64,000 bases of DNA from Arenicola marina (taxonomy: Eukaryota; Annelida; Polychaeta; Arenicolidae): assembly GCA_964019135.1 (NCBI GenBank), contig OZ025265.1, positions 7,632,318 to 7,696,317 on the forward strand, written 5' to 3'. The notes below the pieces were generated by a model. That model was not told the origin of the DNA, did not search any database, and worked only from the letters and a program-made list of their open reading frames with translations. The position numbers were made by a program, and so were the translations under genes. Shown one piece after another: positions 12,346 to 26,493 of this stretch (the stretch's first letter is position 1; the number at the start of each line of letters is the position of its first letter).

Positions 12346-13556
12346 ACGCCCAAAACGTATGTTTCGGTTGAGTTTCGGTCTGAAGTACATCCAAAACGAA
12401 TGTGTCGGTCTGAATAACACCCAAAGCGTTTGTGTCGGTAGGGTTTCGGTCTGAATGACACCAAAACGTATATGAGCTAGTGTTTAGGTCTAAATTACGC
12501 CCAAAACGTATGTTTCGTAGAGTTTCGGACTGAAACACATCGAAAACGAATGTGTCGGTCTGAATTACACCCAAAGCGTATGTGTCGGTAGGGTTTCGGT
12601 CTGAATGACACCCAAACGTATGTTAGCTAGTGTTTAGGTCTAATTTACGCCCAAAACGTATGTTTCTGTAGTTTTTCTTTCTGAAATACATCCAAAACGA
12701 ATGTGTCGGGCTGAATTACACCCAAAGCGTATGTGTCGGTAGGGTTTCGGTCTGAATGACACCCAAACGTATGTTAGCTAGTGTTTAGGTCTAAATTACG
12801 CCCAAAACGTATGTTTCGGTAGAGTTTCGGTCTGAAATATATCCAAAACGAATGTGTCGGTCTGAATTACACTATAAAAGCGTATGTGTCGGTAGGGGTT
12901 CGGTCTGAATGACACCCAAACGTATGCTAGCTAGTGTTTAGGTCTAAATTACACCGAAAACGTATATTTCCGTAGAGTTTCGGTCTGAAATATATCCAAA
13001 ACGAATGTGTCGGTCTAAATTACACTAAAAAAGCGCATGTGTCGGTTGGGCTTCGGTCTGAGTGACACCCAAACGTATGTTAGCTAGTGTTTAGGTCCAA
13101 ATGACGCCGAAAACGTATGTTTCGGTTGAGTTTCGGTCTGAAATACATCCAAAACGAATGTGTCGGTCGGAATTACACCCAAAGCGTATGGGTCGGTAGG
13201 GTTTCGATCTGAATGACACCCAAACGTATGTTAGTTAGTGTTTAGGTCTAAATTACGCCCAAAACGTATGTTTCGGTTGAGTTTCGGTCTGAAATACATC
13301 CAAAACGAATGTGTCGGGCTGAATTACACCCAAAGCGTATCTGTCGGTAGGGTTTCAGTTTGAATGACACCCAAACGTATGTTAGCTAGTGTTTAGGTCT
13401 AAATTACGCCCAAAACGTATGTTTCGGTAGAGTTTTGGTCTGAAATACATCCAAAACGAATGTGTCGGTCTGAATTACACTAAAAAAGCGTATGTGTCGG
13501 TAGGGTTTCGGTCTGAATGACACCCAAACGTATGTTAGCGAGTGTTCAGGTCTAAA
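11739..13556. repeat. 1818-bp higher-order unit (12 monomers)
   Basis: Landmarks here recur exactly 1818 bases later (11739 to 13557, 12193 to 14011, 12326 to 14144). 1818 is 12 x 151 plus 6, and the six extra bases fit several +2 B tails offset by -1 A variants. The same 1818 spacing links the altered A subunits at 304 and 2122. The 1210-bp period is this unit minus four monomers. Confidence 0.8.
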
Positions 13557-14766
13557 TTACGCCCAAAACGTATGTTTCGGTAGAGTTTCGGTCTGAAATA
13601 CATCCAAAACGAATGTGTCGGTCTGAATTACACCCAAAGCGTATGTGTCGGTAGGGTTTCGGTCTGAATGACACCAAAACGTATATGAGCTAGTGTTTAG
13701 GTCTAAATTAGGCCCAAAACGTATGTTTCGTAGAGTTTCGGACTGAAATACATCCAAAACGAAGGTGTCGGTCTGAATTACACCCAAAGCGTATGTGTCG
13801 GTAGGGTTTCGGTCTGAATGACACCCAAACGTATGTTAGCTAGTGTTTAGGTCCAAATTACGCCCAAAACGTATGTTTCCGTAGAGTTTCGGTCTGAAAT
13901 ACATCCAAAACAAATGTGTCGGTCTGAATTACACTAAAAAAGCGTATGTGTCGGTAGGGTTTCGGTCTGAATGACACCCAAACGTATGTTAGCTAGTGTT
14001 TAGGTCTAAATTACGCCCAAAACGTATGTTTCGGTAGAGTTTCGGTCTGAAATACATCCAAAACGAATGTGTCGGTCTGAATTACACCCAAAGCGTATGT
14101 GTCGGTAGGGTTTCGGTCTGAATGACACCACAACGTGTAGGAGCTAGTATTTAGGTCTAAATGACGCCCAAAACGTATGTTTCGGTTGAGTTTCGGTCTG
14201 AAGTACATCCAAAACGAATGTGTCGGTCTGAATAACACCCAAAGCGTTTGTGTCGGTAGGGTTTCGGTCTGAATGACACCAAAACGTATATGAGCTAGTG
14301 TTTAGGTCTAAATTACGCCCAAAACGTATGTTTCGTAGAGTTTCGGACTGAAACACATCGAAAACGAATGTGTCGGTCTGAATTACGCCCAAAGCGTATG
14401 TGTCGGTAGGGTTTCGGTCTGAATGACACCCAAACGTATGTTAGCTAGTGTTTAGGTCTAATTTACGCCCAAAACGTATGTTTCTGTAGTTTTTCTTTCT
14501 GAAATACATCCAAAACGAATGTGTCGGGCTGAATTACACCCAAAGCGTATGTGTCGGTAGGGTTTCGGTCTGAATGACACCCAAACGTATGTTAGCTAGT
14601 GTTTAGGTCTAAATTACGCCCAAAACGTATGTTTCGGTAGAGTTTCGGTCTGAAATATATCCAAAACGAATGTGTCGGTCTGAATTACACTATAAAAGCG
14701 TAAGTGTCGGTAGGGCTTCGGTCTGAATGACACCCAAACGTATGTTAGCGAGTGTTCAGGTCTAAA
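12358..14766. repeat. Long duplication D1, right copy
   Basis: This is the partner of 1-2409 (offset 12357). The match continues from 14767 onward to the sequence starting at 4450 (offset 10317), then at offset 10167 after loss of one monomer. This copy therefore lacks the two extra 1020-bp units present at 2410-4449. The seven-G run near 15926 matches one near 5759 and confirms continuity. Confidence 0.83.
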
Positions 14767-16031
14767 TTACGCCGCAAACGTATGTTTCGGTAGAGTTTCG
14801 GTCTGAAATACATCGAAAACGAATGTGTCGGTCTGAATTACACCCAAAGCGTATGTGTCGGTAGGGTTTCGGTCTGAATGACACCAAAACGTATATGAGC
14901 TAGTGTTTAGGTCTAAATTAGGCCCAAAACGTATGTTTCGTAGAGTTTCGGACTGAAATACATCCAAAACGAAGGTGTCGGTCTGAATTACACCCAAAGC
15001 GTATGTGTCGGTAGGGTTTCGGTCTGAATGACACTCAAACGTATGTTAGCTAGTGTTTAGGTCCAAATTACGCCCAAAACGTATGTTTCCGTAGAGTTTC
15101 GGTCTGAAATACATCCAAAACAAATGTGTCGGTCTGAATTACACTAAAAAAGCGTATGTGTCGGTAGGGTTTCGGTCTGAATGACACCCAAACGTATGTT
15201 AGCTAGTGTTTAGGTCTAAATTACGCCCAAAACGTATGTTTCGGTAGAGTTTCGGTCTGAAATACATCCAAAACGAATGTGTCGGTCTGAATTACACCCA
15301 AAGCGTATGTGTCGGTAGGGTTTCGGTCTGAATGACACCAAAACGTGTAGAAGCTAGTATTTAGGTCTAAATGACGCCCAAAACGTATGTTTCGGTTGAG
15401 TTTCGGTCTGAAGTACATCCAAAACGAATGTGTCGGTCTGAATAACACCCAAAGCGTTTGTGTCGGTAGGGTTTCGGTCTGAATGACACCCAAACGTATG
15501 TTAGCTAGTGTTTAGGTCTAAATTACGCCCAAAACGTATGTTTCGGTAGAGTTTCGGTCTGAAATATATCCAAAACGAATGTGTCGGTCTGAATTACACT
15601 ATAAAAGCGTAAGTGTCGGTAGGGCTTCGGTCTGAATGACACCCAAACGTATGTTAGCTAGTGTTTAGGTCTAAATTACGCCCAAAACGTATGTTTCGGT
15701 AGAGTTTCGGTCTGAAATACATCCAAAACGAATGTGTCGGTCTGAATTACACCCAAAGCGTATGTGTCGGTAGGGTTTCGGTCTGAATGACATCCAAACG
15801 TATGTTAGCTAGTGTTTAGTTCTAAATTACGCCCAAAACGTATGTTTCGGTAGAGTTTCGGTCTGAAATACATCCAAAACGAATGTGTCGGTCTGAATTA
15901 CACTAAAAGAGCGTATGTGTCGATAGGGGGGGTCGGTCTGAATGACACCAAAACGTATATGAGCTAGTTTTTAGGTCTAAATGACGCCCAAAACGTATGT
16001 TTCGGTTGAGTTTCGGTCTGAAATACATCCA

Positions 16032-19000
16032 AAACGAATGTGTCGGTCTGAATTACACCCAAAGCGTATGGGTCGGTAGGGTTTCGGTCTCAATGACACC
16101 AAAACGTATATGAGCTAGTGTTTAGGTCTAAGTTACGCCCAAAGCTTATGTTTCGGTAGAGTTTCGGTCTGAAATACATCCAAAACAAATGTGTCGGTCT
16201 GTATTACACCCAAAGCGTATGTGTCCTATAGGGTTTCGGTCTGAATGACACCAAAACATATATGAGCTAGTGTTTAGGTCTAAATTACGCCCAAAACGTA
16301 TGTTTCGTAGAGTTTCGGACTGAAATACATCCAAAACGAAGGTGTCGGTCTGAATTACACCCAAAGCGTATGTGTCGGTAGGGTTTCGGTCTGAATGACA
16401 CCAAAACATATATGAGCTAGTGTTTAGGTCCAAATTACGCCCAAAACGTATGTTTCGGTAGAGTTTCGGTCTGAAATACATCCAAAACAAATGTGTCGGT
16501 CTGAATTACACTAAAAAAGCGTATGTGTCGGTAGGGTTTCGGTCTGAATGACACCCAAACGTATGTTAGCTAGTGTTTAGGTCTAAATTACGCCCAAGAC
16601 GTATGTTTCGGTAGAGTTTCGGTCTGAAATACATCCAAAACGCGTATGTGTCGGTAGGGTTTCGGTCTGAAGTACATCCAAAACGAATGTGTCGGTCGGA
16701 ATTACACCCAGAGCGTATGGGACGGTAGGGTTTCGGTCTGAATGACACCAAAACATATATGAGCTAGTGTTTAGGTCTAAATTACGCCCAAAACGTGTGT
16801 TTCGTAGAGTTTCGGACTGAAATACATCCAAAACGAATGTGTCGGTCTGAATTACACCCAAAGCGTATGTGTCGGTAGGGTTTCGGTCTGAATGACACCA
16901 AAACGTTTAGGAGCTAGTATTTAGGTCTAAATGACGCCCAAAACGTATGTGTCGGTTGAGTTTCGGTCTGAAGTACATCCAAAACGAATGTGTCGGTCCT
17001 AATTACACCCAAAGCGTATGGGTCGGTAGGGTTTCGATCTGAATGACACCCAAACGCATGTTAGTTAGTGTTTAGGTCTAAATTACGCCCAAAACGTATG
17101 TTTCGGTAGAGTTTCGGTCTGAAATACATCCAAAACGAATGTGTCGGTCTGAATTACACCCAAAGCGTTTGTGTCGGTAGGGTTTCGGTCTGAATGACAC
17201 CCAAACGTATGTTAGCTAGTGTTTAGGTCTAAATTACGCCCAAAACGTATGTTTCGGTAGAGTTTCGGTCTGAAATACATCCAACACGAATGTGTCGGTC
17301 TGAATTACACCCAAAGCGTATGTGTCGGTAGGGTTTCGGTCTGAATGACACCCAAACGTATGTTAGTTAGTTTTTAGGTCTAAATTACGCCGAAAACGTA
17401 TGTTTCGGTAGAGTTTCGGTCTGAAATACATCGAAAACGAATGTGTCGGTCTGAATTTCACCCAAAGCGTATGTGTCGGTAGGGTTTCGGTCTGAATGAC
17501 ACCCAAACGTATGTTAGCTAGTGTTTAGGTCTAAATTACGCCCAAAACGTATGTTTCGGTAGAGTTTCGGTCTGAAATACATCCAAAACGAATGTGTCGG
17601 TCGGAATTACACCCAAAGCGTATGGGTCGGTAGGGTTTCGATCTGAATGACACCCAAACGTATGTTAGTTAGTTTTTAGGTCTAAATTACGCCGAAAACG
17701 TATGTTTCGGTTGAGTTTTGGTCTGAAGTACATCCAAAACGAATGTGTCGGTCGGAATTACACCCAGAGCGTATGGGACGGTAGGGTTTCGATCTGAATG
17801 ACACGCAAACGTATGTTAGTTAGTGTTTAGGTCTAAATTACGCCGAAAACGTATGTTTCGGTAGAGTTTCGGTCTGAAATACATCCAAAACGAATGTGTC
17901 GGTCTGAATTACACCCAAATCGTATGGGACGGTAGGGTTTCGATCTGAATGACACCCAAACGTATGTTAGTTAGTGTTTAGGTCTAAATTACGCCCAAAA
18001 CGTATGTTTCGGTAGGGTTTCGGTCTGAAATACATCCAAAACGAATGTGTCCGTCTGAATTACACCCAAAGCGTATGTGTCGGTAGGGTTTCGGTCTGAA
18101 TGACACCAAAACGTATGTTAGTTAGTTTTTAGGTCTAAATTACGCCGAAAACGTATGTTTCGGTAGAGTTTCGGTCTGAAATATATCCAAAACGAATGTG
18201 TCGGTCTGAATTACACCCAAAGCGTATGTGTCGGTAGGGTTTTGGTCTGAATGACACCCAAACGTATGTTAGCTAGTGTTTAGGTCTAAATTACGCCGAA
18301 AACGTATGTTTCGGTAGAGTTTCGGTCTGAAATACATCCAAAACGAATGTGTCGGTCTGAATTACAACCAACGCGTATGTGTCGGTAGGGTTTTGGTCTG
18401 AATGACACCAAAACTTCTATGAGCTAGTGTTTAGGTCTAAATTACGCCCAAAACGTATGTTTCGGTTGAGTTTCGGTCTGAAATACATCCAAAACGAATG
18501 TGTCGGTCGGAATTACACCCAAAGCGCAAGTGTCGGTAGGGTTTCGGTCTGAATGACACCAAAACGTATGTGAGCTAGTGTTTAGGTCTAAATTACGCCC
18601 AAAACGTATGTTTCGGTAGAGTTTCGGTCTGAAATACATCCAAAACGAATGTGTCGGTCTGAATTACACCCAACGCGTATGTGTCGGTAGGGTTTTGGTC
18701 TGAATGACACCAAAACTTATATGAGCTAGTGTTTAGGTCTAAATTACGCCCAAAACGTATGTTTCGGTTGAGTTTCGGTCTGAAATACATCCAAAACGAA
18801 TGTGTCGGTCGGAATTACACCCAAAGCCTATGGGTCGGTTGGGTTTCGATCTGAATGACACCCAAACGTATGTTAGTTAGTGTTTAGGTCTAAATTACGC
18901 CGAATACGTATGTTTCGGTAGAGTTTCGGTCTGAAATGCATCCAAAACGAATGTGTCGGTCTGAATTACACCCAAAGCGTATGGGTCGGTAAGGTTTTGG

Positions 19001-22000
19001 TCTGAATGACACCCAAACGTATGTTAGCTAGTGTTTAGGTCTAAATTACGCCCAAAACGTATGTTTCGGTTGAGTTTCGGTCTGAAATACATCCAAAACG
19101 AATGTGTCGGTCGGAATTACACCCAAAGCGTATGGGTCGGTAGGGTTTCGATCTGAATGACACCCAAACGTATGTTAGTTAGTGTTTAGGTCTAAATTAC
19201 GCCGAAAACGTATGTTTCGGTAGAGTTTCGGTCTGAAATACATCGAAAACGAATGTGTCGGTCTGAATTACACCCAAAGCGTATGTGTCGGTAGGGTTTC
19301 GGTCTGAATGACACCCAAACGTATGTTAGCTAGTGTTTAGGTCTAAATTACGCCCAAAACGTATGTTTCGGTAGAGTTTCGGTCTGAAATACATCGAAAA
19401 CGAATGTGTCGGTCTGAATTACACCCAAAGCGTATGTGTCGGTAGGGTTTCGGTCTAAATGACACCCGAACGTATGTTAGCTAGTGTTTAGGTCTAAATT
19501 ACGCCCAAAACGTATGTTTCGGTAGAGTTTAGGGCTAAAATACATCCAAAACGAATGTGTCGGTCTGAATTACACCCAAAGCGTACGTGTCGGTAGGGTT
19601 TCGGTCTGAATGACACCAAAACGTATATGAGCTAGTGTTTATGGCTAAATTACGCCCAAAACGTATGTTTCGGTAGAGTTTCGGTCTGAAATATATCCAA
19701 AACGAATGTGTCGGTCTGAATTACACCCAACGCGTATGTGTCGGTAGGGTTTTGGTCTGAATGACACCAAAACTTACATGAGTTAGTGTTTAGGTCTAAA
19801 TTACGCCCAAAGCGCAAGTCTCGGTAGAGTTTTGGTCTGAAACACATCCAAAACGAATGTGTCGGTCTGAATTACACCCAAAGCGTATGGGTCGGTAGGT
19901 TTTCGATCTGAATGACACCCAAACGTATGTTAGTTAGTTTTTAGGTCTAAATTACGCCGAAAACGTATGTTTCGGTAGAGTTTCGGTCTGAAATACATCG
20001 AAAACGAATGTGTCGGTCTGAATTACACCCAAAGCGTATGTGTCGGTAGGGTTTCGGTCTGAATGACACCCAAACGTATGTTAGCTAGTGTTTAGGTCTA
20101 AATTACGCCCAAAACGTATGTTTCGGTAGAGTTTCGGTCTGAAATACATCGAAAACGAATGTGTCGGTCTGAATTACACCCAAAGCGTATGTGTCGGTAG
20201 GGTTTCGGTCTAAATGACACCCAAACGTATGTTAGCTAGTGTTTAGGTCTAAATTACGCCCAAAACGTATGTTTCGGTAGAGTTTAGGGCTGAAATACAT
20301 CCAAAACGAATGTGTCGGTCTGAATTACACCCAAAGCGTACGTGTCGGTAGGGTTTCGGTCTGAATGACACCCAAACGTATGTTAGCTAGTGTTTAGGTC
20401 TAAATTACGCCCAAAACGTATGTTTCGGTAGAGTTTTGGTCTGAAATACATCCAACACGAATGTGTCGGTCTGAATTACACCCAAAGCGTATGTGTCGGT
20501 AGGGTTTCGGTCTGAATGACACCCAAACGTATGTTAGTTAGTTTTTAGGTCTAAATTACGCCGAAAACGTATGTTTCGGTAGAGGTTCGGTCTGAAATAC
20601 ATCGAAAACGAATGTGTCGGTCTGAATTTCACCCAAAGCGTATGTGTCGGTAGGGTTTCGGTCTGAATGACACCCAAACGTATGTTAGCTAGTGTTTAGG
20701 TCTAAATTACGCCCAAAACGTATGTTTCGGTAGAGTTTCGGTCTGAAATACATCCAAAACGAATGTGTCGGTCGGAATTACACCCAAAGCGTATGGGTCG
20801 GTAGGGTTTCGATCTGAATGACACCCAAACGTATGTTAGTTAGTGTTTAGGTCTAAATTACGCCGAAAATGTATGTTTCGGTAGAGTTTCGGTCTGAAAT
20901 ACATCCAAAACGAATGTGTCGGTCTGAATTACACCCAAATCCTTTGGGTCGGTAGGGTTTCGATCTGAATGACACCCTAACGTATGTTAGTTAGTTTTTA
21001 GGTCTAAATTACGCCGAAAACGTATGTTTCGGTTGAGTTTCGGTCTGAAGTACATCCAAAACGAATGTGTCGGTCGGAAGTACACCCAGAGCGTATGGGA
21101 CGGTAGGGTTTCGATCTGAATGACACCCAAACGTATGTTAGTTAGTGTTTAGGTCTAAATTACGCCGAAAACGTATGTTTCGGTAGAGTTTCGGTCTGAA
21201 ATACATCCAAAACGAATGTGTCGGTCTGAATTAAACCCAAATCGTATGGGACGGTAGGGTTTCGATCTGAATGACACCCAAACGTATGTTAGTTAGTGTT
21301 TAGGTCTAAATTACGCCCAAAACGTATGTTTCGGTAGGGTTTCGGTCTGAAATACATCCAAAACGAATGTGTCCGTCTGAATTACACCCAAAGCGTATGT
21401 GTCGGTAGGGTTTCGGTCTGAATGACACCAAAACGTATGTTAGTTAGTTTTTAGGTCTAAATTACGCCGAAAACGTATGTTTCGATAGAGTTTCGGTCTG
21501 AAATATATCCAAAACGAATGTGTCGGTCTGAATTACACCCAAAGCGTATGTGTCGGTAGGGTTTCGGTCTGAATGACACCCAAACGTATGTTAGCTAGTG
21601 TTTAGGTCTAAATTACGCCGAAAACGTATGTTTCGGTAGAGTTTCGGTCTGAAATACATCCAAAACGAATGTGTCGGTCTGAATTACAACCAACGCGTAT
21701 GTGTCGGTAGGGTTTTGGTCTGAATGACACCAAAACTTCTATGAGCTAGTGTTTAGGTCTAAATTACGCCCAAAACGTATGTTTCGGTTGAGTTTCGGTC
21801 TGAAATACATCCAAAACGAATGTGTCGGTCTGAATTACACCCAAAGCGCAAGTGTCGGTAGGGTTTCGGTCTGAATGACACCAAAACGTATGTGAGCTAG
21901 TGTTTAGGTCTAAATTACGCCCAAAACGTATGTTTCGGTAGAGTTTCGGTCTGAAATACATCCAAAACGAATGTGTCGGTCTGAATTACACCCAACGCGT

Positions 22001-25000
22001 ATGTGTCGGTAGGGTTTTGGTCTGAATGACACCAAAACTTATATGAGCTAGTGTTTAGGTCTAAATTACGCCCAAAACGTATGTTTCGGTTGAGTTTCGG
22101 TCTGAAATACATCCAAAACGAATGTGTCGGTCGGAATTACACCCAAAGCCTATGGGTCGGTTGGGTTTCGATCTGAATGACACCCAAACGTATGTTAGTT
22201 AGTGTTTAGGTCTAAATTACGCCGAATACGTATGTTTCGGTAGAGTTTCGGTCTGAAATGCATCCATAACGAATGTGTCGGTCTGAATTACACCCAAAGC
22301 GTATGGGTCGGTAAGGTTTTGGTCTGAATGACACCCAAACGTATGTTGGCTAGTGTTTAGGTCTAAATTACGCCCAAAACGTATGTTTCGGTTGAGTTTC
22401 GGTCTGAAATACATCCAAAACGAATGTGTCGGTCTGAATTACACCCAAAGCGTATGGGTCGGTAGGGTTTCGATCTGAATGACACCCAAACGTATGTTAG
22501 TTAGTGTTTAGGTCTAAATTACGCCGAAAACGTATGCTTCGGTAGAGTTTCGGTCTGAAATACATCGAAAACGAATGTGTCGGTCTGAATTACACCCAAA
22601 GCGTATGTGTCGGTAGGGTTTCGGTCTGAATGACACCCAAACGTATGTTAGCTAGTGTTTAGGTCTAAATTACGCCCAAAACGTATGTTTCAGTAGAGTT
22701 TCGGTCTGAAATACATCGAAAACGAATGTGTCGGTCTGAATTACACCCAAAGCGTATGTGTCGGTAGGGTTTCGGTCTAAATGACACCCAAACGTATGTT
22801 AGCTAGTGTTTAGGTCTAAATTACGCCCAAAACGTATGTTTCGGTAGAGTTTAGGGCTGAAATACATCCAAAACGAATGTGTCGGTCTGAATTACACCCA
22901 AAGCGTACGTGTCGGTAGGGTTTCGGTCTGAATGACACCAAAACGTATATGAGCTAGTGTTTATGGCTAAATTACGCCCAAAACGTATGTTTCGGTAGAG
23001 TTTCGGTCTGAAATATATCCAAAACGAATGTGTCGGTCTGAATTACACCCAACGCGTATGTGTCGGTAGGGTTTTGGTCTGAATGACACCAAAACTTATA
23101 TGAGTTAGTGTTTAGGTCTAAATTACGCCCAAAGCGCAAGTCTCGGTAGGGTTTTGGTCTGAAACACATCCAAAACGAATGTGTCGGTCTGAATTACACC
23201 CAAAGCGTATGGGTCGGTAGGTTTTCGATCTGAATGACACCCAAACGTATGTTAGTTAGTTTTTAGGTCTAAATTACGCCGAAAACGTATGTTTCGGTAG
23301 AGTTTCGGTCTGAAATACATCGAAAACGAATGTGTCGGTCTGAATTACACCCAAAGCGTATGTGTCGGTAGGGTTTCGGTCTGAATGACACCCAAACGTA
23401 TGTTAGCTAGTGTTTAGGTCTAAATTACGCCCAAAACGTATGTTTCGGTAGAGTTTCGGTCTGAAATACATCGAAAACGAATGTGTCGGTCTGAATTACA
23501 CCCAAAGCGTATGTGTCGGTAGGGTTTCGGTCCGAATGACACCCAAACGTATGTTAGCTAGTGTTTAGGTCTAAATTACGCCCAAAACGTATGTTTCGGT
23601 AGAGTTTAGGGCTGAAATACATCCAAAACGAATGTGTCGGTCTGAATTACACCCAAAGCGTACGTGTCGGTAGGGTTTCGGTCTGAATGACACCCAAAGC
23701 TATGCTAGTTAGTGTTTAGGTCTAATTTACGCCGCAAACGTATGTTTCGGTAGAGTTTTGGTCTGAAATACATCGAAAACGAATGTGTCGGTCTGAATTA
23801 CACCCAAAGCGTATGTGTCGGTAGGGTTTCGGTCTGAATGACACCAAAACGTATATGAGCTAGTGTTTAGGTCTAAATTACGCCCAAAACGTATGTTTCG
23901 GTAGAGTTTTGGTCTGAAATACATCCAAAACGTATGTGTCGGTCTGAATTACACCCAACGCGTATGTGTCGGTAGGGTTTTGGTCTGAATGACACCAAAA
24001 CTTATATGAGCTAGTGTTTAGGTCTAAATTACGCCCAAAACGTATGTTTCGGTTGAGTTTCGGTCTGAAATACATCCAAAATGAATGTGTCGGTCTGAAT
24101 TACACCCAAAGCGTATGTGTCGGTAGGGTTTTGGTCTGAATGACACCAAAACTTATATGAGCTAGTGTTTAGGTCTAAATTACGCCCAAAACGTATGTTT
24201 CGGTACAGTTTCGGTCTGAAATACATCGAAAACGAATGTGTCGGTCTGAATTACACCCAAAGCGTATGGGCCGGTAGGGTTTCGATCTGAATGACACCCA
24301 AACGTATGTTAGTTAGTATTTAGGTCTAAATTACGCCGCAAACGTATGTTTCCGTAGAGTTTCGGTCTGAAATACATCGAAAACGAATGTGTCGGTCTGA
24401 ATTACACCCAAAGCGTATGTGTCGGTAGGGTTTCGGTCTGAATGACACCAAAACGTATATGAGCTAGTGTTTAGGTCTAAATTACGCCCAAAACGTATGT
24501 TTCGGTTGAGTTTCGGTCTGAAATACATCCAAACGAATGTGTCGGTCTGAATTACACCCAAAGCGTATGGGTCGGTAGGGTTTCGATCTGAATGACACCC
24601 AAACGTATGTTAGTTAGTGTTTAGGTCTAAATTACGCCTCAAACGTACGTTTCGGTAGAGTTTCGGTCTGAAATACATCGAAAACGAATGTGTCGGTCTG
24701 AATTACACCCAAAGCGTATGTGTCGGTAGGGTTTCGGTCTGAATGACACCAAAACGTATATAAGCTAGTGTTTAGGTCTAAATTACGCCCAAAACGTATG
24801 TTTCGGTAGAGTTTCGGTCTGAAATACATCCAAAACGAATGTGTCGGTCTGAATTACACCCAAAGCGTATGTGTCGGTAGCGTTTCGGTCTGAATGACAC
24901 CCAAACGTATGTTAGCTAGTGTTTAGGTCTAAATTACGCCCAAAACCTATGTTTCGGTAGAGTTTCGGTCTGAAATACATCCAAAACGAATGTGTCGGTC

Positions 25001-26493
25001 TGAATTACACCCAAAGCGTATGGGTCGGTAGGGTTTCGATCTGAATGACACCCAAACGTATGTTAGTTAGTTTTTAGGTCTAAATTACGCCGAAAACGTA
25101 TGTTTCGGTAGAGTTTCGGTCTGAAGTACATCGAAAACGCATGTGTCGGTCTGAATTACACCCAACGCGTATGTGTCGGTAGGGTTTTGGTCTGAATGAC
25201 ACCAAAACTTATATGAGCTAGTGTTTAGGTCTAAATTACGCCCAAAACGTATGTTTCGGTTGAATTTCGGTCTGAAATACATCCAAAACGAATGTGTCGG
25301 TCTGAATTACACCCAACGCGCATGTGTCGGTAGGGTTTCGGTCTAAATGACACCCAAACGTATGTTAGCTAGTGTTTAGGTCTAAATTACGCCCAAAACG
25401 TATGTTTCGGTAGAGTTTAGGGCTGAAATACATCCAAAACGAATGTGTCGGTCTGAATTACACCCAAAGCGTACGTGTCGGTAGGGTTTCGGTCTGAATG
25501 ACACCAAAACGTATATGAGCTAGTGTTTATGGCTAAATTACGCCCAAAACGTATGTTTCGGTAGAGTTTCGGTCTGAAATATATCCAAAACGAATGTGTC
25601 GGTCTGAATTACACCCAACGCGTATGTGTCGGTAGGGTTTTGGTCTGAATGACACCAAAACTTATATGAGTTAGTGTTTAGGTCTAAATTACGCCCAAAA
25701 CGTATGTTTCGGTTGAGTTTCGGTCTGAAATACATCCAAAACGAATGTGTCGGTCGGAATTACACCCAAAGCGTATGGGTCGGCAGGGTTTCGATCTGAA
25801 TGACACCCAAAGCTATGTTAGTTAGTGTTTAGGTCTAATTTACGCCGAAAACGTATGTTTCGGTAGAGTTTTGGTCTGAAATACATCGAAAACGAATGTG
25901 TCGGTCTGAATTACACTCAAAGCGTATGTGTCGGTAGGGTTTCGGTCTGAATGACACCAAAACGTATATGAGCTAGTGTTTAGGTCTAAATTACGTACAA
26001 AACGTATGTTTCGGTAGAGTTTCGGTCTGAAATACATCCAAAACGAATGTGTCGGTCTGAATTACACCCAACGCGTATGTGTCGGTAGGGTTTTGGTCTG
26101 AATGACACCAAAACTTATATGAGCTAGTGTTTAGGTCTAAAATACGCCCAAAACGTATGTTTCGGTTGAGTTTCGGTCTGAAATACATCCAAAACGAATG
26201 TGTCCTTCTGAATTACACCCAAAGCGTATGTGTCGGTAGGGTTTTGGTCTGAATGACACCAAAACTTATATGAGCTAGTGTTTAGGTCTAAATTACGCCC
26301 AAAACGTATGTTTCGGTACAGTTTCGGTCTGAAATACATCCAAAACGAATGTGTCGGTCTGAATTACACCCAAAGCGTATGGGCCGGTAGGGTTTCGATC
26401 TGAATGACACCCAAACGTATGTTAGTTAGTGTTTAGGTCTAAATTACGCCGCAAACGTATGTTTCGGTAGAGTTTCGGTCTGAAATACATCGA
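16032..26493. repeat. 10.46-kb super-unit, copy 1
   Basis: This matches the array starting at 26494 with offset 10462 through about 18.5 kb, then 11972, 11821 and finally 12426. All the offset changes are whole monomers (10, -1 and +4 net). The copy holds about 1.3 kb of zone I type, about 6.3 kb of zone II type and about 2.8 kb of zone III type in that order, and the same order recurs in the second copy. Confidence 0.8.
17361..26493. repeat. Zone II/III sequence, first large unit
   Basis: Monomers here keep a strict 151-bp register: matching landmarks from 18442 to 24331 are spaced by 39 x 151 = 5889 bases with no net indel. Typical forms are TTAGTTAGTTTTTAGG, CGCCGAAAACG, TATGGGACGG and CATCGAAAACG. 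From about 23.7 kb the monomers shift toward the type that dominates beyond 39.7 kb (CGCCGCAAACG, AAAACTTATATGAG, GGTACAG). A one-base loss (CATCCAAACG) near 24534 gives the first 301-base spacing. Confidence 0.75.

Larger units (their letters stand above)
1..17360. repeat. Zone I of the array: indel-rich monomer family
   Basis: Monomers here share features rare or absent elsewhere: ACTAAAAAAGCG and ACTATAAAAGCG tails in B (+2 bp), TTCGTAGAG in A (-1 bp), GTGTAGGAGCTAG and ATATATGAGCTAG forms of D, and a GCGAGTGTTCAGG form of D near 1181, 2391, 3411, 4431, 7504, 9515, 11720, 13539 and 14748. Block periods seen are 1020, 1210, 1709, 1818, 2011 and 2204 bp. The right edge is approximate, placed where the TTAGTTAGTTTTTAGG plus CGCCGAAAACG type takes over. 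Confidence 0.8.
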
